From Solimonas terrae (GTDB lineage: Bacteria; Pseudomonadota; Gammaproteobacteria; Nevskiales; Nevskiaceae), in the NCBI RefSeq assembly GCF_011067135.1, contig NZ_JAAMOW010000009.1, forward strand, positions 186,001 through 250,000: a DNA stretch of 64,000 nt. The letters run 5' to 3'. The position numbers were made by a program, and so were the translations under genes. The first letter of the stretch is position 1. Each line of letters starts with the position of its first letter. The notes under the pieces are model-generated. The model worked only from the letters and a program-made list of their open reading frames with translations, had not been told where the DNA came from and did not search any database. Positions 10,533-19,644 of this stretch are shown in pieces.

Positions 10533-11290
10533 GCGACGAGCGCGCCATCGACTCCGCGCGTGACCCGTTCGCCCGGTTGCGTCAGGCGACGCGCGCGCGC
10601 ATCGCACTCGGCCGGGCCGGCGATGCCTTGCCGACGCGCGCCCTGCTCGATTTCCAGCTCGGTCACAGCCGCGCACGCGACGCGGTGCACGGCGCGGTGG
10701 ATTTCGATGCGATCGCCGAGCGACTGCCGACGCCGTCCTTGCGAATCCGCTCGCAGGTTCGCGATCGTGCCGAATACCTGCGACGCCCGGATCTCGGGCG
10801 CCGTGTGCATGCGGACGATCTTGCGATGTTCGCTGCGGGCCGCGGCGCGTTCGATCTTGCGTTCGTGATCGCCGACGGCCTGTCCGCCGCCGCCGTCAAT
10901 GCGCATGCTGTCGCGCTGATCGATGCATGCTGGCCAAGACTGCATGGCTGGCGTCTCGCGCCACTCGTGCTCGGGGAACAGGCGCGCGTGGCCTTCGGCG
11001 ACGAGGTTGGTGCCGCGCTCGGCGCGCGCATCGTCGCGGTGCTGATCGGCGAACGACCGGGCTTGTCGGTGGCCGACAGTCTCGGCGTCTATCTGACCTG
11101 GGATCCGAAGGTCGGACGCAGTGACGCAGAACGTAATTGCATCTCGAACATCCACGCGGATGGTCTGTCGCCTGCCCGCGCCGCCGACACGCTGATCGGT
11201 CTGCTCACCGCAGTGCGCCGGATCGAAGGCAGCGGTGTCGCTGTGAAAGCCGACACCGCTGCCCTTGCGTCCCTGTCGCGCGGCGACTGA
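10529..11290 (+). CDS. eutC: Ethanolamine ammonia-lyase small subunit
   Basis: 253 residues from the ATG that overlaps the eutB stop. EutC features: an N-terminal DPFARLRQATRARIALGRAG segment, then FVIADGLSA, the cobalamin-side VLIGERPGLSVADSLGVYLTW and a terminal ERNCISNIHADGLSP region. EutC holds the base-off adenosylcobalamin against EutB. The gene ends six bases from the convergent alkB stop codon, so the eut operon is just these two genes. Confidence 0.96.
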   Translation: MSDERAIDSARDPFARLRQATRARIALGRAGDALPTRALLDFQLGHSRARDAVHGAVDFDAIAERLPTPSLRIRSQVRDRAEYLRRPDLGRRVHADDLAMFAAGRGAFDLAFVIADGLSAAAVNAHAVALIDACWPRLHGWRLAPLVLGEQARVAFGDEVGAALGARIVAVLIGERPGLSVADSLGVYLTWDPKVGRSDAERNCISNIHADGLSPARAADTLIGLLTAVRRIEGSGVAVKADTAALASLSRGD

Positions 11291-11296
11291 CATCGC

Positions 11297-12691
11297 TCAG
11301 GCGCTGGCCTGCAGCGGCCGGAAGTCGACCTTGTCGCGCACCGCGCACACCGGACATTGCCAGTCGTCCGGAATCAGCGCCCAGGCCGTGCCCGCCGCGA
11401 TGCCCTCGTGCGGGCAACCGACGGCCTGCGCGTAGACATAGCCACAGTTCGGGCAGGCGAAGTGATCCGTCGCGACCCTGGTGTCGCTGGCGGCGGTCTC
11501 GCTGCGTGCCGCGGGCGCGACATCCGCCGCCGTCTGCCAGCGCGCCAGCAAGGCCGCGCGCTTCGGTGCGTAGAGGTTGGCCAGGCGCAGATCGCCACGA
11601 TGATGTTCGGCGACGCGCCGGTCCATCAGGCGGAACCACAGCGGCGGCAGATAGGCGACCAGGATCATCGACAGATAGCCGGACGGCAACTGCGGGCTTT
11701 CGTCGAAGTGGCGCAGGGCCTGGTAGCGACGCGTCGGGTTGGCGTGGTGATCGGAGTGGCGCTGCAGCTGGTAGAGGAACAGATTGGTGACGATGTGGTT
11801 GCTGTTCCAGGAGTGGCGCGGCGCGCAGCGCTCATAGCGCCGGGCCTTCTCCTCGTAACGCCGCAGCAGGCCGTAGTGCTCGATGTAGTTGACGACTTCG
11901 AGCAGCGACGCACCAAAGAACGCCTGGGCAACGAGGAACAGCAGCGCGACCGGGCCCAGCCACAGCGTCAGCGCACCGAACAGCACGACGGTCAGCGCCC
12001 AGGATTGCAGATTCTCGTTGGCGCGGCTCCAGACCGGCTGGCCGTTGCGCTGCAGGCGCGCGGCTTCGATCTGCCAGGCCGAGCGCAGGCTGCCGATCAT
12101 GGTGCGTGGCAGGAAGGCCCAGAAGCTCTCGCCCATCTTCGAGCTGGCCGGATCGTGCGGCGTCGCCACGTTCTTGTGATGGCCCTTGTTGTGCTCGATG
12201 AAGAAGTGGCCGTAGGCGACCGGCGCCAGCGTCAGCCGCGCCAGCCAGCGCTCCAGCGCATTGGTCTTGTGGCCGAGTTCATGCGCGGTGTTGATCGCCA
12301 CGCCGTTGATGATGCCGACGCTGAGGATCGCGCCGATCATCGCCAGCGGGCCGTAGCCGCCGGTCGCGACCAGCCAGGCGCCGAAGATCGTCGCCGCGAA
12401 CTGCGCCGGGATATAGGCGAAGACGATGGCCCGGTAATAACGGTCCTGTTCGAGGTCGGCGACCACGCTGTCCGGCGGATTGGTTGGGTCGGCGCCGATC
12501 AGGGCGTCGAGCAGCGGCAGCAGGCCGTACATGACCAGCGGCATGCCCCAGAAGAACAGCGCGCTGCCGGTGAAGTGGACCAGCAGCAGGAACGACAGCG
12601 ACAGCACGGGGACCAGCGGGCTCAGCAGCCAGAGATAACGCTTGGCGTCCTGCCAGGGCTGGGCGGTGGGGGTGACGGTGGCAAGGTTCAT
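11297..12691 (-). CDS. alkB: Alkane 1-monooxygenase fused to a C-terminal rubredoxin
   Basis: 464 residues. The first about 390 are a membrane-bound di-iron hydroxylase with several transmembrane helices and the histidine boxes HELGHK (about 137), EHNKGHH (about 166) and LQRHSDHH (about 308), plus NYIEHYGLLR. After a low-complexity Ala/Arg linker, a rubredoxin domain begins near residue 408 with CPNCGYVY and ends with CPVCAVRDKVDF. The second knuckle has Ala where CPxCG is usual, but all four Fe-binding Cys are present. The enzyme oxidises n-alkanes to 1-alkanols, with electrons delivered through the fused rubredoxin. An AGGAG site precedes the start. It is divergent from an AraC-type regulator. 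Confidence 0.95.
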   Translation of the reverse strand: MNLATVTPTAQPWQDAKRYLWLLSPLVPVLSLSFLLLVHFTGSALFFWGMPLVMYGLLPLLDALIGADPTNPPDSVVADLEQDRYYRAIVFAYIPAQFAATIFGAWLVATGGYGPLAMIGAILSVGIINGVAINTAHELGHKTNALERWLARLTLAPVAYGHFFIEHNKGHHKNVATPHDPASSKMGESFWAFLPRTMIGSLRSAWQIEAARLQRNGQPVWSRANENLQSWALTVVLFGALTLWLGPVALLFLVAQAFFGASLLEVVNYIEHYGLLRRYEEKARRYERCAPRHSWNSNHIVTNLFLYQLQRHSDHHANPTRRYQALRHFDESPQLPSGYLSMILVAYLPPLWFRLMDRRVAEHHRGDLRLANLYAPKRAALLARWQTAADVAPAARSETAASDTRVATDHFACPNCGYVYAQAVGCPHEGIAAGTAWALIPDDWQCPVCAVRDKVDFRPLQASA

Positions 12692-12766
12692 TTCGGTTCT
12701 CCTGATCCAGATCGCGCGGGATTCGCTTCCGGCACCACCATGGTCGCGAGCGCGGCAAGGCGCGGC

Positions 12767-12804
12767 CTGTCATTTCTTGACAGATTCTTGTCATTTTCAG
12801 ACAG
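12767..12804. promoter_or_regulatory. Tandem 16-17 bp sites between alkB and the AraC regulator
   Basis: CTGTCATTTCTTGACAG (12767-12783) is followed by a near copy, TGTCATTTTCAGACAG (12789-12804). The TGTCATTT cores are 21 bp apart, about two helical turns, which is the usual geometry for an AraC/XylS dimer on direct repeats. The first copy is itself nearly palindromic. The pair lies in the 133-bp divergent promoter region, close to the regulator's own start, so both alkB activation and autoregulation are plausible. Confidence 0.6.
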
Positions 12805-12824
12805 TGCGTCGCACAGGAGGCCGC

Positions 12825-13841
12825 ATGCGGCGCCATGATCCGGAAATCCCTGCGCGCTACTACCAGCGCATGGGTGAGGTGCTGACGACGCGCGGCGTCG
12901 ATGTCGCGGCGCTGCTGCGCGAGCTGCGCATCCGTCCGCAGGCGCTCGCGTCGGTCGACGCGCGCCTGCGCCTGAGCCAGGTCGAAGCGCTGGTCGATGC
13001 GGTGCTGACGCGCACAGACCACACCGATCTGGCGCTCGATCTCGGGCGCGCCCTGAAAACCAGCACGCACAGCATCGTCGGTTACGCGATGCTCAGCAGC
13101 CCGGACATCGACTACGCGCTGCGCGTCATCGCGCGTTATTTCCGCCTGGTGATGCCGAGTTTTCGCATGCGTTATCGCGCCGAGGCCGGCCGCGCCGAAA
13201 TCGGCTTCACGCCGGTGCTGCCACTCGGCCATCGCAGCCTGGTCTTTCACCTCGAAATGATCGCCGTGACGACCTACTGGGAGCTCCGCGAACTGATCGG
13301 CGGCCCGGTGCCGGACGGTGCCCTGCATCTGTCGATCGCGCCGCCGGCGCACGTCGCGCGCTACGCCGAACTGGCCGGCCTGCAATGCCATTTCAACAGC
13401 GAGGCGACGCCGGGCCTGCGCTTCGTGTTCGCCGCCGATTTTCGCGACTATCCACTCGCGTTTGCCGATGCCCACGCGTTGAAGATGGCCGAGGCACGCT
13501 GCGCGTCGCTGGTGCGCAGCGCGGTCGCCGGCGGTCGGGTCCGCAACTGGGTGGAAATGATGCTGCGCGAAGCCGTCGACGGCATGCCGACGCAGGCCGA
13601 ACTGGCGCAGACCCTGAACCTGTCGGCGCGCACGCTCGACCGTCACCTGAAACGCGAGCGCTGCAACTTTCGCGAGTTGGCCCTGCGCGTGCGCCATGAC
13701 AAGGCCTGCGCGCTGCTGCAGGCCGGCGAGCTCAGCATCACACAGATCGCCTACGAGCTCGGCTATACCGATGCCGCCAACTTCACGCGCGCGTTCCGTC
13801 GCGCCGCCGGCCGCAGTCCAAGCGCACATCGCCGCGCATGA
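12825..13841 (+). CDS. AraC-family transcriptional regulator
   Basis: 338 residues; the ATG is preceded by CAGGAGG. The N-terminal 200 residues match the Arabinose_bd-type effector domain found in OruR/ArgR-like AraC proteins. The C-terminus carries two helix-turn-helix motifs, TQAELAQTLNLSARTLDRHLK and SITQIAYELGYTDAANFTRAF, followed by PSAHR. Its divergent placement next to alkB parallels AraC/XylS activators such as AlkR of Acinetobacter, so it probably activates alkB with alkanes or fatty acids. The effector is inference. Confidence 0.88.
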   Translation: MRRHDPEIPARYYQRMGEVLTTRGVDVAALLRELRIRPQALASVDARLRLSQVEALVDAVLTRTDHTDLALDLGRALKTSTHSIVGYAMLSSPDIDYALRVIARYFRLVMPSFRMRYRAEAGRAEIGFTPVLPLGHRSLVFHLEMIAVTTYWELRELIGGPVPDGALHLSIAPPAHVARYAELAGLQCHFNSEATPGLRFVFAADFRDYPLAFADAHALKMAEARCASLVRSAVAGGRVRNWVEMMLREAVDGMPTQAELAQTLNLSARTLDRHLKRERCNFRELALRVRHDKACALLQAGELSITQIAYELGYTDAANFTRAFRRAAGRSPSAHRRA

Positions 13842-13856
13842 ACCGCATGCCGGGGC

Positions 13857-15089
13857 TCAGTGCACCATCAGGAACACCTGCAGTTCGCCGACCAGGAAGC
13901 CGAGGACCGCACCGACCGCGATCAGGATCCATTCGTCTTCCTTGAACACCGGCCGCAGCATGCCTTCGAACTGTTCGGCGGACAGCTTCTGCATCTTGGT
14001 CGTCAGCGTGTTGCGGATGTCCATCGCGTTTTCCGCGTAGCGGTTGATCGACTGCAGGGCGAGCGGCAGTTCGCGGATCAGGGACTCGGCGACCGCTTCC
14101 TTCATCTCGATGTACTTCTTCGAGCCGATCAGTATCGATACCAGCGGCCGGGCCGCGCCGGCCTGCTCGTCGACCGCCTGCTTGACGTGCCGCTGCAGCA
14201 GTTCGAGCACGCGATCGGACAAGGGGCCTTGCAGTACCGCGACCCAGATCTTCTCCGGCGTCAGGATCTGGTCGGCGATCAGGTTGCCGTAATCGTGCGC
14301 GACTTCCTGCTGGCGACGCAGGAACAGGCCCTGCACGGTCAGGCCGAGTACGCGTCGCGGACGCAAGGGCCGGAACAGCATCTGCAGCGCCAGCCAGTCG
14401 CTGGCGAAGCCGACGAACAGGCCGAACGCCGGCAGCATCCAGGACTGCTTCCACAGCACCCAGCAGATCATCTGCACGACACCGATGCCGAAGCCGAAAT
14501 AGAAGCCGGCGGTGCCGAAGAACTTGAATTCCTGCTTGCCGGTTTCCGAGAAGATGCGGTTCAGCAGCTTCTTGTCGTGCACCAGGTTGTTGACGACCAT
14601 GGTCTTGAGATCGAACAGACGGTCGATGTGGTCGCGCACGTCGCGCATGATCTCGGCGATCAGCTCCGGCAGGTCGGCCTGCACGCGTTGCACGACCCGC
14701 TTGCGGACGAATTCCGGCGTCGCGTTCCACAGGCCGGGCTGGAAGCGTTCGGCGACGTCGCGCGTGATGCGGTCCATGGCCTCGATCAGCACCGGCTCCA
14801 GTTCCCGGGCGACGCGCTCCGGTTCCAGGCGCTGGAACACCTCGCGCACGCTGATCAGCTGCGAGGTCATCAGGTCGACGGAGATGCCCGCCATCTTCGC
14901 GGCGTTTCGCGGGATAATTCCCTGCCAGCCCAGATACGGCGGCTTGAGGCCGACGAACTCGATGGGCTGGAACATCATGCGGATCGCCACCACCTTGGTG
15001 ACGTAGCCGATGATCGCGCTGACGAAAGGCAGCGACAGATAAATCCAGAAATGCTGCCGGACGTCCGCCGCGATGCTGTGCCAATCCAT
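13857..15089 (-). CDS. DUF445 family membrane protein
   Basis: 410 residues from ATG 15089, preceded by GGGAGG. A 1,292-codon open frame continues upstream but is antisense to hrpA. The N-terminal membrane helix (IYLSLPFVSAIIGYVTKVVAIRMMF) recurs in a second copy near FGLFVGFASDWLALQMLFRPL, the internal repeat typical of DUF445. Between the two lies a long amphipathic helical region. A final hydrophobic helix ends the protein. Family members are inner-membrane proteins of unknown role. It is divergent from hrpA. Confidence 0.85.
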   Translation of the reverse strand: MDWHSIAADVRQHFWIYLSLPFVSAIIGYVTKVVAIRMMFQPIEFVGLKPPYLGWQGIIPRNAAKMAGISVDLMTSQLISVREVFQRLEPERVARELEPVLIEAMDRITRDVAERFQPGLWNATPEFVRKRVVQRVQADLPELIAEIMRDVRDHIDRLFDLKTMVVNNLVHDKKLLNRIFSETGKQEFKFFGTAGFYFGFGIGVVQMICWVLWKQSWMLPAFGLFVGFASDWLALQMLFRPLRPRRVLGLTVQGLFLRRQQEVAHDYGNLIADQILTPEKIWVAVLQGPLSDRVLELLQRHVKQAVDEQAGAARPLVSILIGSKKYIEMKEAVAESLIRELPLALQSINRYAENAMDIRNTLTTKMQKLSAEQFEGMLRPVFKEDEWILIAVGAVLGFLVGELQVFLMVH

Positions 15090-15197
15090 GCCACCTCCCC
15101 CCTTGTCTGGCCGCGCTTCCGATCGTGACGCCGGTCTGCGCGCGGCCATTGTGCAGCAGCGCCACGCGTCCGCCCATCGGCCGCGCCGCCAGCGCCG

Positions 15198-18100
15198 ATG
15201 ATCGACAAGGCCACCCTGAAAGCGCTGGAGCGCAATCTCGACGCCGCGCGCGAGCGCCTGCTGGCGCGCGATCACGCCGGCTTCCAGCGCACGCTGCAGC
15301 GCGCCCAGCGCGGCGGCAAGCTCGATCTGGCACGACTGGATCGTGACGTCGAACAGGCGAAGCTGCGCTACGAGAACCGGCAGCGGCTCAAGCCGAAACA
15401 GATCCGCTACCCCGAAGAACTGCCGGTCGTGCAGGCGCGCGACGAACTGCTGGCGGCGATCCGCGAGCATCAGGTCGTCGTCGTCTGCGGCGAGACCGGT
15501 TCCGGCAAGACCACGCAGCTGCCGAAGCTCTGTATCGAGCTTGGCCGTGGCACGCGCGGCCTGATCGGTCACACCCAGCCGCGCCGGCTCGCCGCGCGCA
15601 GTGTCGCCCATCGCATCGCCCGCGAGCTTGATGGCAATCTTGGCGATCTGGTCGGTTACGAAACACGCTTCGATCGCCGCGTGTCCGAGCGCTCGATGAT
15701 CAAGCTGATGACCGACGGCATCCTGCTCGCCGAGCTGGGCCGCGATCACCTGCTGAATGCCTATGACACGATCATCATCGACGAGGCGCACGAGCGCAGC
15801 CTCAACATCGATTTCCTGCTCGGCTGGCTCAAGCGCATCCTGCCGCAGCGCCCAGATCTCAAGGTCATCGTCACGTCGGCAACGCTCGATCCGGAAAAGC
15901 TGTCGAAGCACTTCGACGACGCGCCGATGATCTTCGTGTCCGGCCGCACCTATCCGGTCGAGCAGCGCTACCGGCCGCCCGCCGATGACGGCGATCAGGA
16001 GGGTGCGATCGCGTCGGCGATCGACGATCTCTGGCGTGGCCGACCGAGTGGCGACGTTCTCGTGTTCCTGCCGGGCGAGCGCGAAATCGGCGACACCGCG
16101 CGCGTGCTGCGCGGGCGTTTCGCGAACGCCGAAGTGCTGCCGCTGTACTCGCGGCTCGCCGCCAATGCGCAGGATGCGGTGTTCTCGCCCGGCAGGCAGC
16201 CGCGCATCGTGCTCGCGACCAATGTCGCCGAGACGTCGGTGACCGTGCCCGGCATCCGCTACGTCGTCGATACCGGCACTGCGCGCATCAACCGCTTTGC
16301 ACCGCGCACCGGCGTGCAGCAGCTGCAGATCGAGCCGGTCTCGCAGGCCGCGGCCAATCAGCGCGCCGGTCGCTGCGGTCGCCTCGGGCCGGGCATCTGC
16401 GTGCGGCTCTATGCCGAGGACGATTTCGCCGCGCGCCCGGCGTTCACCGACCCGGAGATCCGTCGCGCCAACCTCGCTGGCGTGATCCTGTCGATGACTG
16501 CGCTCGGACTCGGCGACATCGAGCACTTCCCGTGGCTGGACGCGCCGGACCACCGCCACGTCGCCGACGCCTATCGCGTGCTGCAGACCGTCGGCGCGCT
16601 CGACGAGCTGCGCGAACTGACGCCGCTCGGCCGCGAGCTTGCGCGGTTGCCGCTCGATCCGCGCATCGCGCGCATTGCGCTGGCCGGCCGCGGCAGTGCC
16701 GCCGAGGAGATGATCTGGGTGCTGGCCAGCGCGATGTCCGTGCAGGACCCGCACGAAGTGCCGGCCGATGCCCAGGACAGCGCGCGGGCGAAACACGCGC
16801 AATGGCGCCATCCGCGCTCGGATTTCCTGACGCTGCTCAAGCTCTGGCAGCAGTGGCGTGACTGGAGCGAGCAGGCCAACAACCGGCAGCTGCGCAAGAT
16901 CTGCCGCGAGCACTTCGTCTCGTTCCTGCGCATGGAGGAATGGGAGGCGGTCTACCGTCAGGTCCGCGATCTGCTCGGCGGCGAGCGCAAGGCCAGGCCA
17001 GAAGCGAATGCGCGCTGGACCAATGAAAAGCTCGACGAACTGTTCGTGCCGATTCACGAGGCGCTGCTCGCCGGTCTGATCGACCACATCGGCCACAAGT
17101 TGCCCGAGAAAAACGAATACCAGGGACCGCGCAATCGGCGCTTCCGCATCCATCCCGGATCGGCGCTCGCGAAAAAGGGCCCGCAATGGCTGATGAGCGC
17201 GCAGCTCGCGCAGACCTCGCAGCTGTTCGCACGCACGAATGCTGCGATCGAGCCGGACTGGCTTGAGCGTGTCGCACCGCATCTGGTCAGGCGCATGCTG
17301 CTGCATCCGCAATGGAACGCCACGCGCGGCGAGGTCACGGCCACCGAACACGTCAGCCTGCTCGGCCTGCCGCTGCTGACGCGGGCGCGGCACTACGGTT
17401 CGACGAACCCGGTCGAGGCGCGCGCGATCTTCATTCGCGAGGCGCTCGTCGGCGGCGCCATGCAGCGCAAGCCGGCGTTTCTTGATGCCAACCTGAAGCT
17501 GGTCGAATCGATCCGCGACAAGGAGGCAAAAATGCGTCGCCCGGACCTGCTCGCCGGCGACGATCAGCTGGCCGCGTTCTACGACGCGCGGCTGCCCGCA
17601 GAAGTCTGTGCGGCGGCGCACCTGAAGAACTGGCTGCGCCGCGAGACGGGCGCGCAGCAGACCATGACAATGGCAGAAAGCGACGCGCTGCGGCCGGGCG
17701 CCAATGCCGATGTCGAGAGTCTGTTCCCCGATCATCTCGAGCTCGGCGGGATGGTGCTGCCACTGTCGTATTCACATGAACCCGGCGAAGAACATGACGG
17801 TGTCACCTTCCACATCCCGCTTGCGCAGGTCCATCAATTGCCGGCCGAACGCTTCGACTGGCTGGTGCCCGGTCTGCGCGCCGCCAAGATCGAAGCGCTG
17901 ATCCGCAGCCTGCCGCAGACGCTGCGCCGACAACTGACCCCGGCTGCCGAATATGCGCAGGCGCTGTCGGCACGCCTGACCCCGGACGACGGCGCGCTGC
18001 TGCCGGCGATCTGCGCTGCGCTGCAGTTGATGACCGGCCTGCGATTGGCGCCAGGCGACTTCGCGCCGGACAAGCTCGACGCGTATCTGCTGCCGCGTCT

Positions 18101-19040
18101 GCAGCTGGAGAATGAACAGGGCGCAATCCTCGGCGTGGCGAACACGCTCGACGGTCTGCGTGGTCGCTTCAGCGGCGCGGCGCGCACGGCGCTTCATCAG
18201 GCGGCGACTCGCGACGAGTCCCTGCAAAAGTGGGCGCGCGAGAACATCAGCGACTGGGACTTCGACGATCTGCCGGACGCAGTGCCACTGGCCAATGGCG
18301 CGCGCGGCTATCCGGCACTGTCGCTGGAAGGCCAGCGCATCGACCTGCGCCTGTACGAGTCACGCGAGTCGGCCGACGCCGCCCATCGGCTTGGCGCGCG
18401 CGCGCTGCTGCTGGCGCGTCTCGCGGATCGCCGGCGCGATCTCGACAAGAGCGCGCGGCTCAAACTCGCCCTGCTCGCCGCCCCGTTCGGGCTCGATGCC
18501 GCACGCATTGCCGGTCAGCTTGCGGAACGTGCCGCCGAGCGGACGCTGCTCGACGACCCCATCCGCAGCCGCGCCGACTTCCAGGCCGCACTCGAACGTC
18601 GTGCGACATTCAGTCTCGACGCGGCGGCGCGGCTGGATCAGCTGGTCAACTGGCTCAACGCGGCGCTGAGCGTGCGCAAGGCACTCGAGGGGTTCGCGAC
18701 GCGCTGGCCGCTGGCCGTTGCCGACATGCGCGCACAGCTCACGAGCCTGTTCGCCGACGGCTTCGTCAGCGCGATTCCGGAGGCGAACTGGGGACGCGTG
18801 ACCATCTACCTGCGCGCCTTGCAGGTGCGGCTCGAACGGCTGCAGAACAAGCCGCAGCGCGACGAAGACCTGACCCGGCAGGTCGCGCCATTCGCAACGC
18901 AGCTTGCAGACCTGTCGCATCCGGCGCGCTGGCTGCTGGAGGAATGGCGGGTCGCACTGTTTGCGCAGGAACTGAAAGCCGTCGGCCGACCGTCGCCGCA
19001 GGCATTGAAGGAAGCGCTGGCCGCGGAGCAAGGCAAATGA
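15198..19040 (+). CDS. hrpA: ATP-dependent RNA helicase HrpA
   Basis: 1,280 residues, full length for HrpA. DEAH-box motifs in order: Walker A GETGSGKTTQLPK (about 96), DEAH in IIDEAHERS (about 194), motif III TSATLD, then NVAETSVTVPGI and motif VI QRAGRCGR. An HA2/OB segment and the long DUF3418 C-terminal region follow. In Escherichia coli, HrpA acts on mRNA and rescues stalled ribosomes. The stop overlaps the next start (ATGA), so the FMN reductase is translationally coupled. Confidence 0.96.
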   Translation: MIDKATLKALERNLDAARERLLARDHAGFQRTLQRAQRGGKLDLARLDRDVEQAKLRYENRQRLKPKQIRYPEELPVVQARDELLAAIREHQVVVVCGETGSGKTTQLPKLCIELGRGTRGLIGHTQPRRLAARSVAHRIARELDGNLGDLVGYETRFDRRVSERSMIKLMTDGILLAELGRDHLLNAYDTIIIDEAHERSLNIDFLLGWLKRILPQRPDLKVIVTSATLDPEKLSKHFDDAPMIFVSGRTYPVEQRYRPPADDGDQEGAIASAIDDLWRGRPSGDVLVFLPGEREIGDTARVLRGRFANAEVLPLYSRLAANAQDAVFSPGRQPRIVLATNVAETSVTVPGIRYVVDTGTARINRFAPRTGVQQLQIEPVSQAAANQRAGRCGRLGPGICVRLYAEDDFAARPAFTDPEIRRANLAGVILSMTALGLGDIEHFPWLDAPDHRHVADAYRVLQTVGALDELRELTPLGRELARLPLDPRIARIALAGRGSAAEEMIWVLASAMSVQDPHEVPADAQDSARAKHAQWRHPRSDFLTLLKLWQQWRDWSEQANNRQLRKICREHFVSFLRMEEWEAVYRQVRDLLGGERKARPEANARWTNEKLDELFVPIHEALLAGLIDHIGHKLPEKNEYQGPRNRRFRIHPGSALAKKGPQWLMSAQLAQTSQLFARTNAAIEPDWLERVAPHLVRRMLLHPQWNATRGEVTATEHVSLLGLPLLTRARHYGSTNPVEARAIFIREALVGGAMQRKPAFLDANLKLVESIRDKEAKMRRPDLLAGDDQLAAFYDARLPAEVCAAAHLKNWLRRETGAQQTMTMAESDALRPGANADVESLFPDHLELGGMVLPLSYSHEPGEEHDGVTFHIPLAQVHQLPAERFDWLVPGLRAAKIEALIRSLPQTLRRQLTPAAEYAQALSARLTPDDGALLPAICAALQLMTGLRLAPGDFAPDKLDAYLLPRLQLENEQGAILGVANTLDGLRGRFSGAARTALHQAATRDESLQKWARENISDWDFDDLPDAVPLANGARGYPALSLEGQRIDLRLYESRESADAAHRLGARALLLARLADRRRDLDKSARLKLALLAAPFGLDAARIAGQLAERAAERTLLDDPIRSRADFQAALERRATFSLDAAARLDQLVNWLNAALSVRKALEGFATRWPLAVADMRAQLTSLFADGFVSAIPEANWGRVTIYLRALQVRLERLQNKPQRDEDLTRQVAPFATQLADLSHPARWLLEEWRVALFAQELKAVGRPSPQALKEALAAEQGK

Positions 19041-19564
19041 ACTGGCTCGCGATCTGCGGCAGCCTGCGACGTGCATCGTCGAATCTCGCACTGCTCGAGG
19101 CGGCCGCGCGCCTCGTGCCGGCCGACGTCAGCGTCGCGACGTATTCGCTGGCCGCGCTGCCCTTGTTCAATCCGGATCTCGAAGACGACATGCCGCCGGC
19201 AGTTCGCGACTGGCGCGCCGCCATTGCCGGTGCCGACGGGCTGCTGATTTCCAGTCCGGAATACGCGCATGGCGTGTCCGGCGTGATGAAGAACGCGCTC
19301 GACTGGCTGGTCAGCGGTCCGGAATTCGTCGGCAAGCCGGTCGCCTTGCTGAACGCGACGATGCGCGCCGAATACGCGCCGGCGCAGCTGGCGGAAACCC
19401 TGCGCACGATGTCGGGCACCGTTATCGAAGCGGCGTGCCTGAGCCTGCCGCTGCTCGGCGGTACGCGCGACGCGGCTGCGATTGTCGGCGAGCCATCGCT
19501 GGCCGCGCCGCTGCGCGCGGCGCTTGCCCGCTTCGCGGCCGCAGTCACCGATCCGGCCCGCTGA
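19037..19564 (+). CDS. NADPH-dependent FMN reductase family protein
   Basis: 175 residues from an ATG overlapping the hrpA stop. It has a flavodoxin-like fold: the FMN phosphate loop ICGSLRRASSNLALLEA at the N-terminus and the FMN-ring loop SSPEYAHGVSGVMKNALDWL, both diagnostic of the SsuE/ChrR/azoreductase family. These enzymes reduce FMN, quinones or chromate with NAD(P)H. The physiological substrate is unknown. Coupling to hrpA is positional; no functional link is known. Confidence 0.9.
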   Translation: MNWLAICGSLRRASSNLALLEAAARLVPADVSVATYSLAALPLFNPDLEDDMPPAVRDWRAAIAGADGLLISSPEYAHGVSGVMKNALDWLVSGPEFVGKPVALLNATMRAEYAPAQLAETLRTMSGTVIEAACLSLPLLGGTRDAAAIVGEPSLAAPLRAALARFAAAVTDPAR

Positions 19565-19572
19565 CGCCGCGC

Positions 19573-19594
19573 GCTCCGGGCTGCGATCCGGAGC
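19573..19594. terminator. Stem-loop between convergent FMN reductase and porin genes
   Basis: Arms GCTCCGG (19573-19579) and CCGGAGC (19588-19594) with an 8-base loop lie between the convergent stops. There is no T-tract, so termination is uncertain. Confidence 0.3.
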
Positions 19595-19644
19595 CCGCGG
19601 TCCGGCGAGTTGAGCTGCGAGTCGCTCGGGACCGGCCGCGCGCT

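Noticed and set aside
13857-17735. A 1,292-codon minus-strand frame
   Set aside because: Only its last 410 codons (13857-15089) look like a protein (DUF445); the rest is antisense to hrpA and Arg/Ala-rich with no motif.
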